Positions 33,700-43,282 of a stretch of 64,000 bases of DNA are shown piece by piece. The first letter of the stretch is position 1; the number at the start of each line of letters is the position of its first letter. Both the position numbers and the translations under genes were made by a program. Source of the DNA: DATBLE01 sp036555585 (GTDB taxonomy: Bacteria > Actinomycetota > Thermoleophilia > Gaiellales > Gaiellaceae); contig DATBLE010000003.1 of NCBI GenBank assembly GCA_036555585.1, forward strand, positions 1 to 64,000, given 5' to 3'. Below the pieces are notes generated by a model, which worked only from the letters and a program-made list of their open reading frames with translations, had not been told where the DNA came from and ran no database searches.

Positions 33700-34692
33700 A
33701 TGAGCAGTCGGCCGCCCGACCGGAACCTGGCCCTCGAGCTCGTCCGCGTGACGGAGGCGGCTGCGATGGCGGCGGGCCGCTGGGTGGGACGCGGCGACAA
33801 GAGCTCCGCCGACCAGGCGGCGGTCGACGCGATGCGGCTGATGCTCGACACCGTCTCGATGAACGGGATCGTCGTGATCGGCGAGGGGGAGAAGGACGAG
33901 GCGCCGATGCTCTACAACGGCGAGGAGGTGGGCAACGGCAACGGGCCGGGCGTGGACGTCGCCGTCGACCCGCTCGAGGGCACGCGCCTGACGGCGCTCG
34001 GCATGCCGAATGCGATCGCGGTGATCGCCGTCGCCGAGCGGGGAACGATGTTCTTCCCGGGCGCGGCGGTCTACATGGACAAGGTCGCGGTCGGCCCGGA
34101 CGCGGCCGAGGTGATCGACATCGAGGCGCCGCCCGCGGAGAACGTCAGGCGGGTGGCGAAGGCGAAGTCGATGCACCGGGAGGACGTCAGCGTCGTCGTC
34201 CTCGACCGCGACCGGCACGAGTCGCTGATCGCGGAGCTGCGCGAGAGCGGAGCGAAGGTGCGCCTGATCACGGACGGGGACGTGGCGCCTTCGATCGCCG
34301 CCGCGCGCGCCGGCACGGGAGTGGACATGGTCATGGGCGTCGGCGGCACGCCCGAGGGCGTGATCTCGGCCGCCGCGATCAAGTGCCTGGGCGGGGCGAT
34401 CCAGGGAAGGCTCTGGCCTCGCACCGACGAGGAGCGCCAGGCGCTCGTCGACGCCGGCTACGACGTCGACCGCGTCCTCACCACCGACGACCTGGTCGCG
34501 GGCGAGGACGTGTTCGTCGCCGCGACCGGCGTGACCGACGGCGCCCTCCTGCACGGCGTCCGGTACACGGGCAGCGGCGCCGAGACGGCGTCGATCGTCA
34601 TGCGCTCGCGCTCGGGCACGGTGCGACGGATCGAGGCCTCGCACCGCTGGGGCAAGCTCGAGCTGATCGCCGGCGAGCGTTACAGCAGCTAG
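33700..34692 (+). CDS. glpX: fructose-1,6-bisphosphatase, class II
   Basis: A 330-residue GlpX-type bisphosphatase, the committing enzyme of gluconeogenesis. Metal and substrate motifs are intact: GEGEKDEAPMLYNGEEVG, DVAVDPLEGTRLTALG, TDGDVAPSIAAA and GVGGTPEGVISAAAIKCLGG. Actinobacteria often rely on this class alone. ATG 33700 is chosen over an upstream in-frame codon at 33595 because of the TAGGAT hexamer and because the extension is not family-like. It converges on the class I aldolase gene with a 4-nt overlap, so enzymes for adjacent steps sit tail to tail. Confidence 0.96.
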   Translation: MSSRPPDRNLALELVRVTEAAAMAAGRWVGRGDKSSADQAAVDAMRLMLDTVSMNGIVVIGEGEKDEAPMLYNGEEVGNGNGPGVDVAVDPLEGTRLTALGMPNAIAVIAVAERGTMFFPGAAVYMDKVAVGPDAAEVIDIEAPPAENVRRVAKAKSMHREDVSVVVLDRDRHESLIAELRESGAKVRLITDGDVAPSIAAARAGTGVDMVMGVGGTPEGVISAAAIKCLGGAIQGRLWPRTDEERQALVDAGYDVDRVLTTDDLVAGEDVFVAATGVTDGALLHGVRYTGSGAETASIVMRSRSGTVRRIEASHRWGKLELIAGERYSS

Positions 34693-35708
34693 GCCGCGAC
34701 CTTCTTCTCCATGTCCGGCGAATACGAGCCGGAGCGGGCGAGGCCGTTCATCTTCGCGCGGTGCAGGTAGGCCGCCTGGCCGGCGGCCACGTTCGCCTCC
34801 TCTCCCGACCAGGCCTTCAGCGCTGGCGCCTGGAGCGCACGACCGTACGAGAACGAGAGCTCCCAGGGGTGCGGCCCCATCGCATTCATCGCGTTCAGGT
34901 GCGCGGTCGCGTCCTCGTCGGTCTGCCCGCCCGAGAGGAACACGATCCCCGGCACCGCCGCGGGCACGTGCCGGCGGAAGCAGCGCACCGTCTGCTCCGC
35001 GACCTCCTGGACGCCGGCGCGCCCGGAGGCGTCGTAGCCCGACAGCACCATGTTCGGCTTCAGCAGCATCTGCTCGAAGTGGACGCGCTGGTCGCGCAGC
35101 TCGGTGAAGACGGCGTGCAGCGTCCGCGAGGTGACGTCGAAGCTCGTCTCGATCGAGTGGTCGCCGTCCATCAGCACCTCGGGCTCGACGATCGGCACGA
35201 GGCCGGCCTCCTGGCTCAGCGCCGCGTAGCGGGCGAGCGCGTGCGCGTTCGTCCAGATGCAGTACTCGCTGGGAATCGCGTCGCCAATCGTGATCACCGC
35301 GCGCCACTTGGCGAAGCGCGCGCCGAGGCCGACGTACTGCGCCAGCCGCTCGCGCAGACCGTCGAGCCCTTCGGTGATCTTCTCGCCGGGGGCGTGGGCG
35401 AGGTCCTTGGCGCCCTTGTCGACCTTGATCCCCGGAATCACGCCCTGACCCTCGAGCAGCTTCGGAAACGGCGTCCCGTCGAGGGCCGACTGGCGAATCG
35501 TCTCGTCGTAGAGGATCACGCCGCTGATGTGCTCGGCTGCGCCCTCGCTGGTGAACAGCAGGTCCCGGTAGGCGCGCCGGCTGTCCTCGGTCGACTCGAT
35601 GCCGATCGAGTCGAAGCGCTTCTTGATCGTCCCGTCGCTCTCGTCGGCGGCGAGGACGCCCTTGCCCGGCGCGACGAGGGCGCGGGCGGTCTGCTCGAGA
35701 TCGGTCAT
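34689..35708 (-). CDS. fbaB: fructose-bisphosphate aldolase, class I
   Basis: A 339-residue class I (Schiff-base) aldolase that cleaves or forms fructose 1,6-bisphosphate. GKGVLAADESDGTIKKRF, KVDKGAKDLA, VEPEVLMDGDHS, the Schiff-base lysine in MLLKPNMVLSG and FLSGGQTDEDATAHLNAMN match the eukaryote-like class I family; GRALQAPALKAWSG is its C-terminal phosphate site. The ATG has a strong GAGGAGGAGAG ribosome-binding site. A CATAAT-like -10 lies about 40 nt upstream on the minus strand. The gene symbol is by function; other symbols (fda) are in use. Confidence 0.94.
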   Translation of the reverse strand: MTDLEQTARALVAPGKGVLAADESDGTIKKRFDSIGIESTEDSRRAYRDLLFTSEGAAEHISGVILYDETIRQSALDGTPFPKLLEGQGVIPGIKVDKGAKDLAHAPGEKITEGLDGLRERLAQYVGLGARFAKWRAVITIGDAIPSEYCIWTNAHALARYAALSQEAGLVPIVEPEVLMDGDHSIETSFDVTSRTLHAVFTELRDQRVHFEQMLLKPNMVLSGYDASGRAGVQEVAEQTVRCFRRHVPAAVPGIVFLSGGQTDEDATAHLNAMNAMGPHPWELSFSYGRALQAPALKAWSGEEANVAAGQAAYLHRAKMNGLARSGSYSPDMEKKVAA

Positions 35709-35835
35709 CTCGCTCTCCTCCTCGGTCGTTCTCTCGTGCCCTGGATTATGCGACAGGGCCGGAGCCTCGGGCGCCCGGTAAGCATTCTGTTTGGACTGCT
35801 CGCCGTAGCGTGCGCGAGCGTGCACGATTCCCGGT

Positions 35836-37149
35836 ATGCGGCGGGGGGTCGTGGTGGTTCTCGTTACGAGCGTACTGCTCGTCGGCGGGGCCGCCCATGC
35901 CGCCGCGAAGACCGCTCCCTCGAACACCTCGCCTCCGACGATCTCCGGCACGGCTCGGGCCGCGGAGACGCTGACTGCCTCGAGCGGCGCCTGGTCGGGC
36001 ACGACGCCCATCACCTTCGCCTACCGATGGCAGCGTTGCAACAGCGACGGCAACGCCTGCACGGCGATCACGGGTGCCGACAACCAGACGTACGTGGTCA
36101 AGTCGGGCGACTACAAGCGCCGCGTGCGCGTCTCGGTGACGGCCACGAACTCGGACGGCTCGGCGAACGCCGTCTCGGCGCCGACCGACCGGATCGACAA
36201 GGGAGTCGCGCCGAGCAACACCGCCCTGCCGACCATCTCAGGGACGGCCAAGGCCGGGCAGACGCTGACCGCGACCAACGGGTCCTGGGCACACAATCCG
36301 ACGTCGTTCGACTATCAATGGCTGCGCTGCGCAGGCGACAACTGCGACGGCGTCGGCCGGAACCGGAGCACCTACGTGCCCGGGCCGGATGACGTCGGCG
36401 GAACCATGCGCGTTCGGGTGAGGGCGAGAAACGCGTTCGGATCGGAGACGGCGACGTCCGGTGCGACCGGCGTCGTCTCTCCGGCCGGGCCGCTCCCGGG
36501 GAACACGGCGGCGCCGAGGATCACCGGCACGCCACGCGACGGGCAGACGTTGGCCGCCGGGACCGGCAGCTGGACGAACAACCCGAGCCGGTATGCGTAC
36601 GACTGGCAGCGCTGCGACCAGGTCGGCAACAGCTGCTCGTCGTTCGGCAGCGGCCAGACGCAGCGGCTGTCGCCGTCGGATGTCGGCCACACGATCCGCG
36701 TCACCGTCGCGGCGACGAACCAGTACGGCACCACCAGGGCGACCTCCGCTCCGACCGGGCCGGTCGCGGCGGCGGTGACGTCCGGGACGGCGGTCGGTGT
36801 CGAGCAGGTCACGCCTCCGAATCGGCTGACGATCTCGTCGGTGCAGTTCGTCCCGCGGCGTCTGACCTCGCGCGCCGGGTTCAGCGCGCGGTTCCGCGTG
36901 TCCGAGGCGAACGGCCACCCGGTCCGCGGCGCGCTCGTCTACGCGCTGGGCCTGCCGTACGGCTGGGTGCGGAACAGCCCCGAGGCCGTGACCGGCGGCG
37001 ACGGGTGGGCGACGATCCAGATCTTCCCGACCCGCCTGATGCCGCTGCGCAGGGCCGCGCTCGTCTTGTTCGTGCGCGCCCGCAAGCCCGGCGACAAGCT
37101 GCTCGGAGGCGTCTCGACCCGCCGGCTGGTCCAGGTCCGGATCGGCTAG
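35836..37149 (+). CDS. secreted protein with three Ig-like repeats
   Basis: A 437-residue exported protein. A signal peptide (residues 1-24) is followed by three repeats of about 90-95 residues, each with the pattern PTISGTA..GQTLTA..G.W......Y.WQRC......C....TY.....D.....RV.V.A.N..G, starting near residues 28, 126 and 222. Each repeat has a Cys pair that probably forms a disulfide. A distinct C-terminal beta-domain (about 330-437, NRLTISSVQFVPRRLTSRAG) resembles a carboxypeptidase-regulatory-like or macroglobulin-like fold. No catalytic motif is seen, so an adhesive or structural envelope role is likely. Such repeat proteins are common in Thermoleophilia, to my knowledge. Confidence 0.8.
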   Translation: MRRGVVVVLVTSVLLVGGAAHAAAKTAPSNTSPPTISGTARAAETLTASSGAWSGTTPITFAYRWQRCNSDGNACTAITGADNQTYVVKSGDYKRRVRVSVTATNSDGSANAVSAPTDRIDKGVAPSNTALPTISGTAKAGQTLTATNGSWAHNPTSFDYQWLRCAGDNCDGVGRNRSTYVPGPDDVGGTMRVRVRARNAFGSETATSGATGVVSPAGPLPGNTAAPRITGTPRDGQTLAAGTGSWTNNPSRYAYDWQRCDQVGNSCSSFGSGQTQRLSPSDVGHTIRVTVAATNQYGTTRATSAPTGPVAAAVTSGTAVGVEQVTPPNRLTISSVQFVPRRLTSRAGFSARFRVSEANGHPVRGALVYALGLPYGWVRNSPEAVTGGDGWATIQIFPTRLMPLRRAALVLFVRARKPGDKLLGGVSTRRLVQVRIG

Positions 37150-37203
37150 CCGCTCGCGAGCAGCAGGACTTTGCGTACGCCGCAGGCTGGCTAAGGTTTC
37201 GCC

Positions 37204-38391
37204 GTGACGGGTAGGCGTCGCGTTACTGCTGTCGGCGCGATCGTGCTCGTGGCTGTTGCGGGCGCCTCGATCGCGGTGGGGTCATCCGTTCCTGTTCGTA
37301 GGACTTTGGCTGTTGTGGTCAGCGGCGGCGGCAAGGTCACGAGCACGCCGCGAGGCATCTCCTGCCCCGCAACCTGTCGTGCGAGCTTCGCGCCGGGGAC
37401 GCGGGTCAGGCTTGCCTCGGGGGCGAGAGTCGGCTGGCGGTTCTCGCGCTGGCTGGGGGCGTGCTCGGGACGGCGAATCTCCTGCTTGCTCGACTTGACC
37501 ACCTCGAAGGCGGTCACGGCGGTCTTCACGAGGCCTCCATCTCCGCCGCATCCGCCCCCGTCGGGGATTCCGTGCGGTACGCGCACCGGGTCGAGCACGA
37601 TCTCGAAGGTGCTCTGGATCCTGATGGAGAACAAGAACTACTCCTCGATCGTCGGCGCGAGCGCGGCGCCGTACGAGAACCAGATCGCGCAGCAGTGCGG
37701 CCTGGCGACCAACTACCGCGCGATCTCGCATCCGAGCCTGCCGAACTACATCGCTCTGACCAGCGGTGGCACGCAGGGCATCACCGACGACCGCGGGCCG
37801 GACTCGCACCCGCTCGACGTGCCTTCGATCTACCACCAGGCCTACCCGAGCGCGAAGGGCTACGCGGAGGGCATGTCCTCCAATTGCGCCACGGGCGGGG
37901 GGACGCGCTACGTCGTCCACCGTGCGCCCTGGCCCTACTACGTCAACGGCGCGGCAGGCAAACAGCACACGGAATGCCTCGCCAACGACGTGCCGATGGG
38001 CACAGTCTCGGGCGGCAACCTCCACGACGATGTGGTCAAAGGCATCCTGCCCAAGTTCGCCTTCGTCACCCCGGATACGTGCAACGACATGCACGACTGC
38101 CCCGTTGCGACCGGCGACGCCTACCTGGCGAACCTCGTCCCGATGATCCTCGCCGGGCCTGACTACCAGAAGGGGCGTCTGCTCGTCGTGATCACCTTCG
38201 ACGAGAACGCGCGCGGGTCGGGCAACCAGGTCTACACGGCGGTCATCTCGCCGTTCACGAAACCGGGCACCCGGTCGAGCACGAACTTCACCCACTACTC
38301 GCTGCTGCGCACGACCGAGGAGATCCTCGGCCTGCCGCTCCTCGGCAACGCCGCCGGGGCGACCTCGATGCGCTCGGCCTTCGGGCTCTGA
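37204..38391 (+). CDS. secreted phosphoesterase family protein
   Basis: A 395-residue exported protein. An N-terminal signal or anchor (residues 8-27) precedes a small Cys-containing beta-repeat domain (about 34-110: GGGKVTSTPRGISCPATC, then FSRWLGACSG), which matches bacterial repeat modules of the InlB-B/Listeria-Bacteroides type. A Pro-rich linker leads to a phosphoesterase domain related to acid phosphatase and phospholipase C, with VLWILMENKNYSSIVG, TNYRAISHPSLPNYIAL and VVITFDENARGSGNQVYTAVISP supplying metal ligands and the catalytic nucleophile region. The GTG start lies 6 nt after TAAGGT (37192-37197). Confidence 0.86.
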   Translation: MTGRRRVTAVGAIVLVAVAGASIAVGSSVPVRRTLAVVVSGGGKVTSTPRGISCPATCRASFAPGTRVRLASGARVGWRFSRWLGACSGRRISCLLDLTTSKAVTAVFTRPPSPPHPPPSGIPCGTRTGSSTISKVLWILMENKNYSSIVGASAAPYENQIAQQCGLATNYRAISHPSLPNYIALTSGGTQGITDDRGPDSHPLDVPSIYHQAYPSAKGYAEGMSSNCATGGGTRYVVHRAPWPYYVNGAAGKQHTECLANDVPMGTVSGGNLHDDVVKGILPKFAFVTPDTCNDMHDCPVATGDAYLANLVPMILAGPDYQKGRLLVVITFDENARGSGNQVYTAVISPFTKPGTRSSTNFTHYSLLRTTEEILGLPLLGNAAGATSMRSAFGL

Positions 38392-38519
38392 CCGGTAACG
38401 CTCGTCTCCTCGTCAGCTGCGACGGGAGCGACGAAACCGACGGTCGGACGCGGAGGTCGGACACACGGCCCTCGCTCGGACCTAACTGACCCTCGCAATC
38501 GGCTAACCTGGACCAGTTC

Positions 38520-38592
38520 GCGGGGGTAGCTCAGCTGGTAGAGCATCAGCTTCCCAAGCTGAGGGTCGCGGGTTCGAGCCCCGTCCCCCGCT
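38520..38592 (+). tRNA. tRNA-Gly (CCC)
   Basis: A 73-nt cloverleaf. Acceptor GCGGGGG (38520-38526) pairs with CCCCCGC (38585-38591), discriminator T, and the anticodon arm CAGC-TTCCCAA-GCTG carries CCC. TAACCT (38504-38509) ends 10 nt upstream and is the likely -10 element. Confidence 0.97.
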
Positions 38593-38598
38593 CACGGG

Positions 38599-38625
38599 AA
38601 AGCCCCGCTAGTCGGGGCTTTTTCT
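38599..38625 (+). terminator. intrinsic terminator after tRNA-Gly
   Basis: AAAGCCCCG (38599-38607) pairs perfectly with CGGGGCTTT (38613-38621) over a 5-nt loop, followed by a T-rich tail (TTTTTC). It is the most classical rho-independent terminator in the window. Confidence 0.92.
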
Positions 38626-38645
38626 TCGAGCTCGGTCGGCCTCGC

Positions 38646-39551
38646 TCACGACCGCGCCCGGCTGACGCCGCTCCGAGCCGTCTCCCGGCCGTGGATCGGT
38701 CGGCTGCGAAGCCAGTCGGCCACAGGGTGCTCCTCTCGCCAAGACCGCACGTATTCGTCGAGCCGCATGAAGGCCACGTCGTCGCGCGCCGCCATCTCCG
38801 CGATCATGCGCTCGAGCATCGCAAGCCGATGGCCCCGCCCGATCACCTGGGGGTGAAGCGCGAGGTCGTAGACGCCACCCGGAGCGTGGGCATACGCGTA
38901 CTCGAACTCCCCGAGCCAGATCTCGTGCACCGCGGATGCCGGAAGCTGCTGATAGGTCGCCCCTCCGACGAACTCGAAGTACGTGAAGTCGCTGAGGCCG
39001 CGGTAGAACGGGATCCCGACCAGGTCGACCGTCTCTCCGAAGACGTACGGGGCGTCGCCCGGCGACGAGTCGCCGCGGCGGAGGTAGTACGGCGTGAAGT
39101 CGGAGCCGGAGAACGACGCGTCGTAGAGGATGCCGTGCTCGAGGAGGATGTCGACCGTGTTGGCGCTGACCTCCACCGACGGCGCCCGGTAGCCGACGGG
39201 ACGAACTCCGGCAGCCCGTTCGAGCGCGTCGAGCCCGCGCCGGAACACCTCTCGCTCGCGCTCGACGCCGAGGCCGACCACGCTCTCGTGAACCCAGCCG
39301 TGATGGCCGATCTCGTGTCCGGCGTCGCGGATCCGGCAGATCAGCTCGGGATATGCCAGCGCCGTATGCCCGGGCACGAAGAAGGTGGTCCGGATCCCGT
39401 GCGCGTCGAGGAGCTCGAGGATCCGGGGCAGCGCGAACGCGCCGAACTCGCCGCGGGAGAGGTCGGCCACGTTGTCCCCGGCCAGCTCGTGCGCCCACGG
39501 CGAGATGGCGTCGAAGTCGAACGTCAACGCGACTGTCAGGCGGGGCGGCAT
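38646..39551 (-). CDS. polysaccharide deacetylase family protein (PgdA/cyclic imide hydrolase-like)
   Basis: A 301-residue NodB-fold metal hydrolase. LTFDFDAISPW supplies the catalytic Asp and first metal Asp, GHEIGHHGWVHE supplies the metal histidines, and GYRAPS is the third NodB motif. This long-loop form, with SRGEFGAFALPRILELL and FFVPGHTALAYP, matches the Helicobacter PgdA and cyclic imide hydrolase group rather than classical chitin deacetylases, so the substrate may be a cyclic imide or a peptidoglycan-derived amide. No signal peptide is seen, so it should act in the cytoplasm. It is 4 nt downstream of the GntR gene and faces away from the peptide transporter operon, suggesting that imported compounds are its substrates. 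Confidence 0.82.
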   Translation of the reverse strand: MPPRLTVALTFDFDAISPWAHELAGDNVADLSRGEFGAFALPRILELLDAHGIRTTFFVPGHTALAYPELICRIRDAGHEIGHHGWVHESVVGLGVEREREVFRRGLDALERAAGVRPVGYRAPSVEVSANTVDILLEHGILYDASFSGSDFTPYYLRRGDSSPGDAPYVFGETVDLVGIPFYRGLSDFTYFEFVGGATYQQLPASAVHEIWLGEFEYAYAHAPGGVYDLALHPQVIGRGHRLAMLERMIAEMAARDDVAFMRLDEYVRSWREEHPVADWLRSRPIHGRETARSGVSRARS

Positions 39552-39555
39552 CTGC

Positions 39556-40248
39556 TCACGCCTTGGGCTTGATCGTGTAGTCGCTTGCCCGGAGATGGGC
39601 CTTCAGGGCCGCGAGTGAGCGCTCGACGTCCCTGGCCTCGATCGCGTCGACGATCTGCGCATGCTCGTCGACGACCTGTTCGAGCACGGCGGTGGGCCGT
39701 GGGGCTCCGAGTCGGGCCACGCGCACGAAGCCGCGAAGCTGTCCGAGCAGGTCGTAGAGGATCGGCAGCCGGGCGCCTTCGACGATCTCCAGATGGAATT
39801 GCTCGTCGAGGTCGAGGAAGTCGTCCTCCCGCCCTTCGATCGCTGCGCGCCGTTGCCGGATCAACAGGAGCCGCAGGTAGTCGATGTCCTCGATCGTCAT
39901 CACCTCGCATGCTCTGGTGAACGCGACACCTTCGAGCGCCTCTCGCAGGAGGAGGATCTCCTCGCGGTGCTCGGGGGTGAAGCCGCGCACGATCACCTGG
40001 CGTCGCGGGCCGATCTCGAGCAGTCCCTCCTGGAGCAGGCGGCCGAGGGCCTGCCGAACGGGAGTACGGGAGCTGCCGAGAGCCTTCGCGAGCTCGCTCT
40101 CGGCCAGCACGCTGCCGGTCGGGAAATCACCGCGCGTGATGCCGTCACGGAGATAGTGGTAGGCGCGGTCCGCCAGACGCCCGCGGCCCGAGGCACGCGC
40201 CCTGATCGGCGGTGCCCCGGGGCGGGGCGTCGTCGGCTCTGCTCCCAT
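39556..40248 (-). CDS. GntR family transcriptional regulator (FCD domain)
   Basis: A 230-residue FadR-subfamily repressor. The N-terminal winged helix (LADRAYHYLRDGITRGDFPTGSVLAESELAKALGSSRTPVRQALGRLLQEGLLEI) is followed by an all-helical FCD effector domain with the metal-binding pattern DLDEQFHLEI and HAQIVDAIEARD. FCD regulators usually sense small carboxylates. The ATG at 40248 gives a short disordered N-terminal tail; a longer frame to 40362 would run into the transporter promoter and is unlikely. It is divergent from the ABC transporter operon and co-directional with the deacetylase, so it probably controls both. Confidence 0.88.
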   Translation of the reverse strand: MGAEPTTPRPGAPPIRARASGRGRLADRAYHYLRDGITRGDFPTGSVLAESELAKALGSSRTPVRQALGRLLQEGLLEIGPRRQVIVRGFTPEHREEILLLREALEGVAFTRACEVMTIEDIDYLRLLLIRQRRAAIEGREDDFLDLDEQFHLEIVEGARLPILYDLLGQLRGFVRVARLGAPRPTAVLEQVVDEHAQIVDAIEARDVERSLAALKAHLRASDYTIKPKA

Positions 40249-40259
40249 CGCGGGTGATC

Positions 40260-40289
40260 TTGACAGGGATCCCGGAGCTAGTCGAGAAT
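40260..40289 (+). promoter_or_regulatory. putative promoter and operator of the oligopeptide transporter operon
   Basis: TTGACA (40260-40265) is a perfect -35, with GAGAAT (40284-40289) as a fair -10 after an 18-nt spacer. The palindrome GGGATCCC (40266-40273) sits in the spacer and could be a GntR site. The leader is about 80 nt, so this operon is not leaderless. Confidence 0.45.
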
Positions 40290-40373
40290 CCCAGACTCCG
40301 CGACGTGCTCTTTCGACGGCGGCCGGCGTTCGCAGAGGAACGGCGTCAAGCGAGGGGCGCAACCGAGAGGAGC

Positions 40374-42188
40374 ATGATGACGAAGAGGTCGTTGCAGAGC
40401 GTTCCGAGATCGTTCACATCGCGGCGCGGGCTGGTCGCCGTGGTCCTCGTCGTCGCAGCGGTCGCGATCGCGTCCGCGCTCGCCTTCGGCGGCTCCGCAA
40501 GCGGGAGCGGCCAGCAAGCGCCTCAGCGCGGCGGGACGCTGCGGCTGCTGGGAACGAGCGACATCTTCAACCTCGACACGACCAGCGGCTACTACACGGT
40601 GCTGAACAACGTCGCCCGCGCCTTCACGAGGCAGCTGGTCACGTTCCCGTCGTCGAACAACTTCCTCCAGGAGATCAAGGTCGTCCCCGACATCGCCACC
40701 TCGGTGCCGACGACCGGGAACGGCGGCATCACCGGCGGCGGGAAGACGTACACGTTCCATCTGCGGAAAGGGGTCGAGTGGGACACGACCCCGGCACGCC
40801 AGGTGACGGCCTCGGACTTCGTGCGCGAGTTCAAGATGCTCTGCAATCCGGCCTCGCCGACGGGCGCGCCGGGCTACTTCACGAGCACGATCGTCGGCAT
40901 GAAGGCGTACTGCGACGGTTTCGCCAAGGTGAAGGCGACGGTGCCTGCGATCGCCCGGTACGTGAACTCGCACGCGCTGCCGGGCGTGGTCGCGAAGAAC
41001 GACCTGACCCTCGTCTTCCGCCTCGTGAAGCCCGCACCCGACTTTCCCAACATCCTCACGCTCGGCTTCTGCTCCGCTCGACCGATCGAGTACATGAAGT
41101 ACGTGCCGGACAGCGCTCAGTTCCGGCAGCACACGATCTCGGACGGGCCCTACAAGATCGTCAAGTACGTGGCGACGAAGGAGCTCCAGCTCGAGCGGAA
41201 TCCGGCGTGGGACCCGAAGACCGATCCGATTCGCAAGGCATACGTCGATCGCATCACGGTCACCGAGGGGCTCACCCCGGACAACGTCCAGCAGCAGCTC
41301 GAAGCAGGGACCGCCGAGATGGAGTGGGATGCGATTCCGCCGGCTCAGGACCTGCCCCGCCTGATCAGCGCGAAGGACAAACGGCTGGTCATCGGCCCCG
41401 CCGGCCCCTACTACGTCGCGCTCAACGTCTATCTGGCCCTCAATCAGTACTCGGGCCCCATGAAGAACAAGCTCGTCCGGCAGGCGGCCAACTACGCCGT
41501 CGACAAGAACGCGATCGTCCAGATCTACGGCGGCCCGCGGATCGCGGCAGCGTCCAACCAGGTGATCATGCCGGGAAACGTCGGCTACATCCCGGGCTTC
41601 GACCCGTACCCGAACAAGAACGGAAGCGGTGATCCCGCCAAGGCGAAACAGCTCCTCGCGAAGGCCGGCTATCCGAACGGCGTGGACATCAAGCTCCTCT
41701 ACTCCACGCTCGACCCGTCCCCGAGGGTCGCCCAGTCCCTCCAGGCGAGCCTCGGCAAGGCGGGGTTCCGGGTCAAGCTGATACCTGCAACCCAGTCCGA
41801 CTTCTACGGCAAGTACATGCTCGTCCCGAGCACGGCCAAGCAGGGTGTCTGGGATATCGCGCCTCCGGGCTGGATTCCCGACTGGTTCGGCAACAACGGG
41901 CGCTCGGTCATCCAGCCGCTCTTCACGAGCCCCGGTCCGGGCTCGAGCGACTTCGGCGGCTACTCGAGCCCGGTCACGAACGGCTTCGTCGACAAGGCCC
42001 TGACCGCGACGTCACCGGCGCAGGCAGCGACGTACTGGCGAAAGGCGAACGCCCAGCTGATGAAGGACGCGGCCACGGTCCCGGTCGAGATCCAGAAGTG
42101 GACCGTGTTCCACTCTTCGAAGGTCCAGAACTGCATCTTCTACTTCCTCTCGCTCAACTGCGATACCACGCAGGTGTGGCTGAAGTAG
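40374..42188 (+). CDS. ABC transporter substrate-binding protein, peptide/nickel family 5
   Basis: A 604-residue solute-binding protein of the SBP_bac_5 family (OppA/DppA-like). The N terminus carries an anchoring hydrophobic segment (residues 19-38) without a lipobox Cys, unlike most Gram-positive SBPs. Family segments include YTFHLRKGVEWDTTPARQVTASDF, ISDGPYKIVKY, LQLERNPAWDPKTDPIRKAYVDRI and VRQAANYAVDK. It contains extra cysteines (in LCNP, YCDG, FCSA, NCIFYF and NCDT). ATG 40374 and 40377 are both possible after GAGAGGAG. It leads the five-gene import operon, and the ligand is probably a peptide or peptide-like compound. Confidence 0.9.
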   Translation: MMTKRSLQSVPRSFTSRRGLVAVVLVVAAVAIASALAFGGSASGSGQQAPQRGGTLRLLGTSDIFNLDTTSGYYTVLNNVARAFTRQLVTFPSSNNFLQEIKVVPDIATSVPTTGNGGITGGGKTYTFHLRKGVEWDTTPARQVTASDFVREFKMLCNPASPTGAPGYFTSTIVGMKAYCDGFAKVKATVPAIARYVNSHALPGVVAKNDLTLVFRLVKPAPDFPNILTLGFCSARPIEYMKYVPDSAQFRQHTISDGPYKIVKYVATKELQLERNPAWDPKTDPIRKAYVDRITVTEGLTPDNVQQQLEAGTAEMEWDAIPPAQDLPRLISAKDKRLVIGPAGPYYVALNVYLALNQYSGPMKNKLVRQAANYAVDKNAIVQIYGGPRIAAASNQVIMPGNVGYIPGFDPYPNKNGSGDPAKAKQLLAKAGYPNGVDIKLLYSTLDPSPRVAQSLQASLGKAGFRVKLIPATQSDFYGKYMLVPSTAKQGVWDIAPPGWIPDWFGNNGRSVIQPLFTSPGPGSSDFGGYSSPVTNGFVDKALTATSPAQAATYWRKANAQLMKDAATVPVEIQKWTVFHSSKVQNCIFYFLSLNCDTTQVWLK

Positions 42189-42275
42189 CGTCCCCGAACG
42201 AGGACCAACCCGACACGTCCGACAGAGAGTCGCTCGAGACCAGCAGCAATCGCCTGCCGGTCCCGGGCGAGTAGC

Positions 42276-43282
42276 GTGGCTCCCGTGCCGTTGCTCGAGG
42301 TTCGGGATCTGTCCGTCTCTTTCCCGACGGCGGACGGGATCGTCCAGGCTGTTCGCGGCCTTTCCTTCCACGTCGACCAGGGGAGGACTCTCGGGATCGT
42401 CGGCGAGTCGGGTTCGGGGAAGAGCGTCGCCACGCAGTCGATCGTGGGCCTGACGGAGGGCGCGCGCATCTCCGGGCAGGTGCACTTCGAGGGCAGGGAC
42501 CTCCTCGGCCTGAGCGCGGAACAGCTTCGTCATGTCCGCGGCGCAGAGATCGCGCTGATCTTCCAGGACCCGTTGTCGAGCCTCCATCCGCTCTACCGGG
42601 TCGGATGGCAGATCGTCGAAGCCATCCGGGCCCACGAGCGGGTCGGAAAGAGCGAGGCGAGGCTGCGCGCGATCGAGCTCCTGCGACGCGTCGGCATCCC
42701 CCGGCCGGAGAGCAGAGTCGACGACTATCCGCACCAGTTCTCCGGCGGGATGCGGCAGCGCGCCATGATCGCCATGGCGCTCGCGCTCAACCCGAAGTTG
42801 TTGATCGCCGACGAGCCGACGACCGCTCTCGACGTCACGGTCCAGGCGCAGATCGTGGAGCTGATGAAGGAGCTCCAGGCCGAGTTCGGCACTGCGATCG
42901 TCGCGATCACCCACGACCTCGGCGTCATCGCCGAGATCGCAGACGAGGTACTCGTGATGTACGCCGGCCGGGCGATGGAACGAGGCGATCGGCGGACGCT
43001 GTACCGCCGGCCGCATCACCCCTACACCAAGGGGTTGATCGAGGCCCTGCCCGGCCAGAGCGGCTCCAAGGACCGCCTCGTCCCGATCCCCGGGCGCCCG
43101 CCCAGCCTCATCCGCCTGCCGACCGGCTGTCCCTTCCACCCGCGCTGCCGGTACGTCATGGAACGCTGCCGGACGGAGGTACCGCCGCTGCAGAAGGTCA
43201 CCGGCGGCAGCGGCCATGTCTCGGCGTGCTGGCTGCCGCCTGATCGCGTCGGCCTCGAGACCCCCGCGGCGAGCTCGACGTC

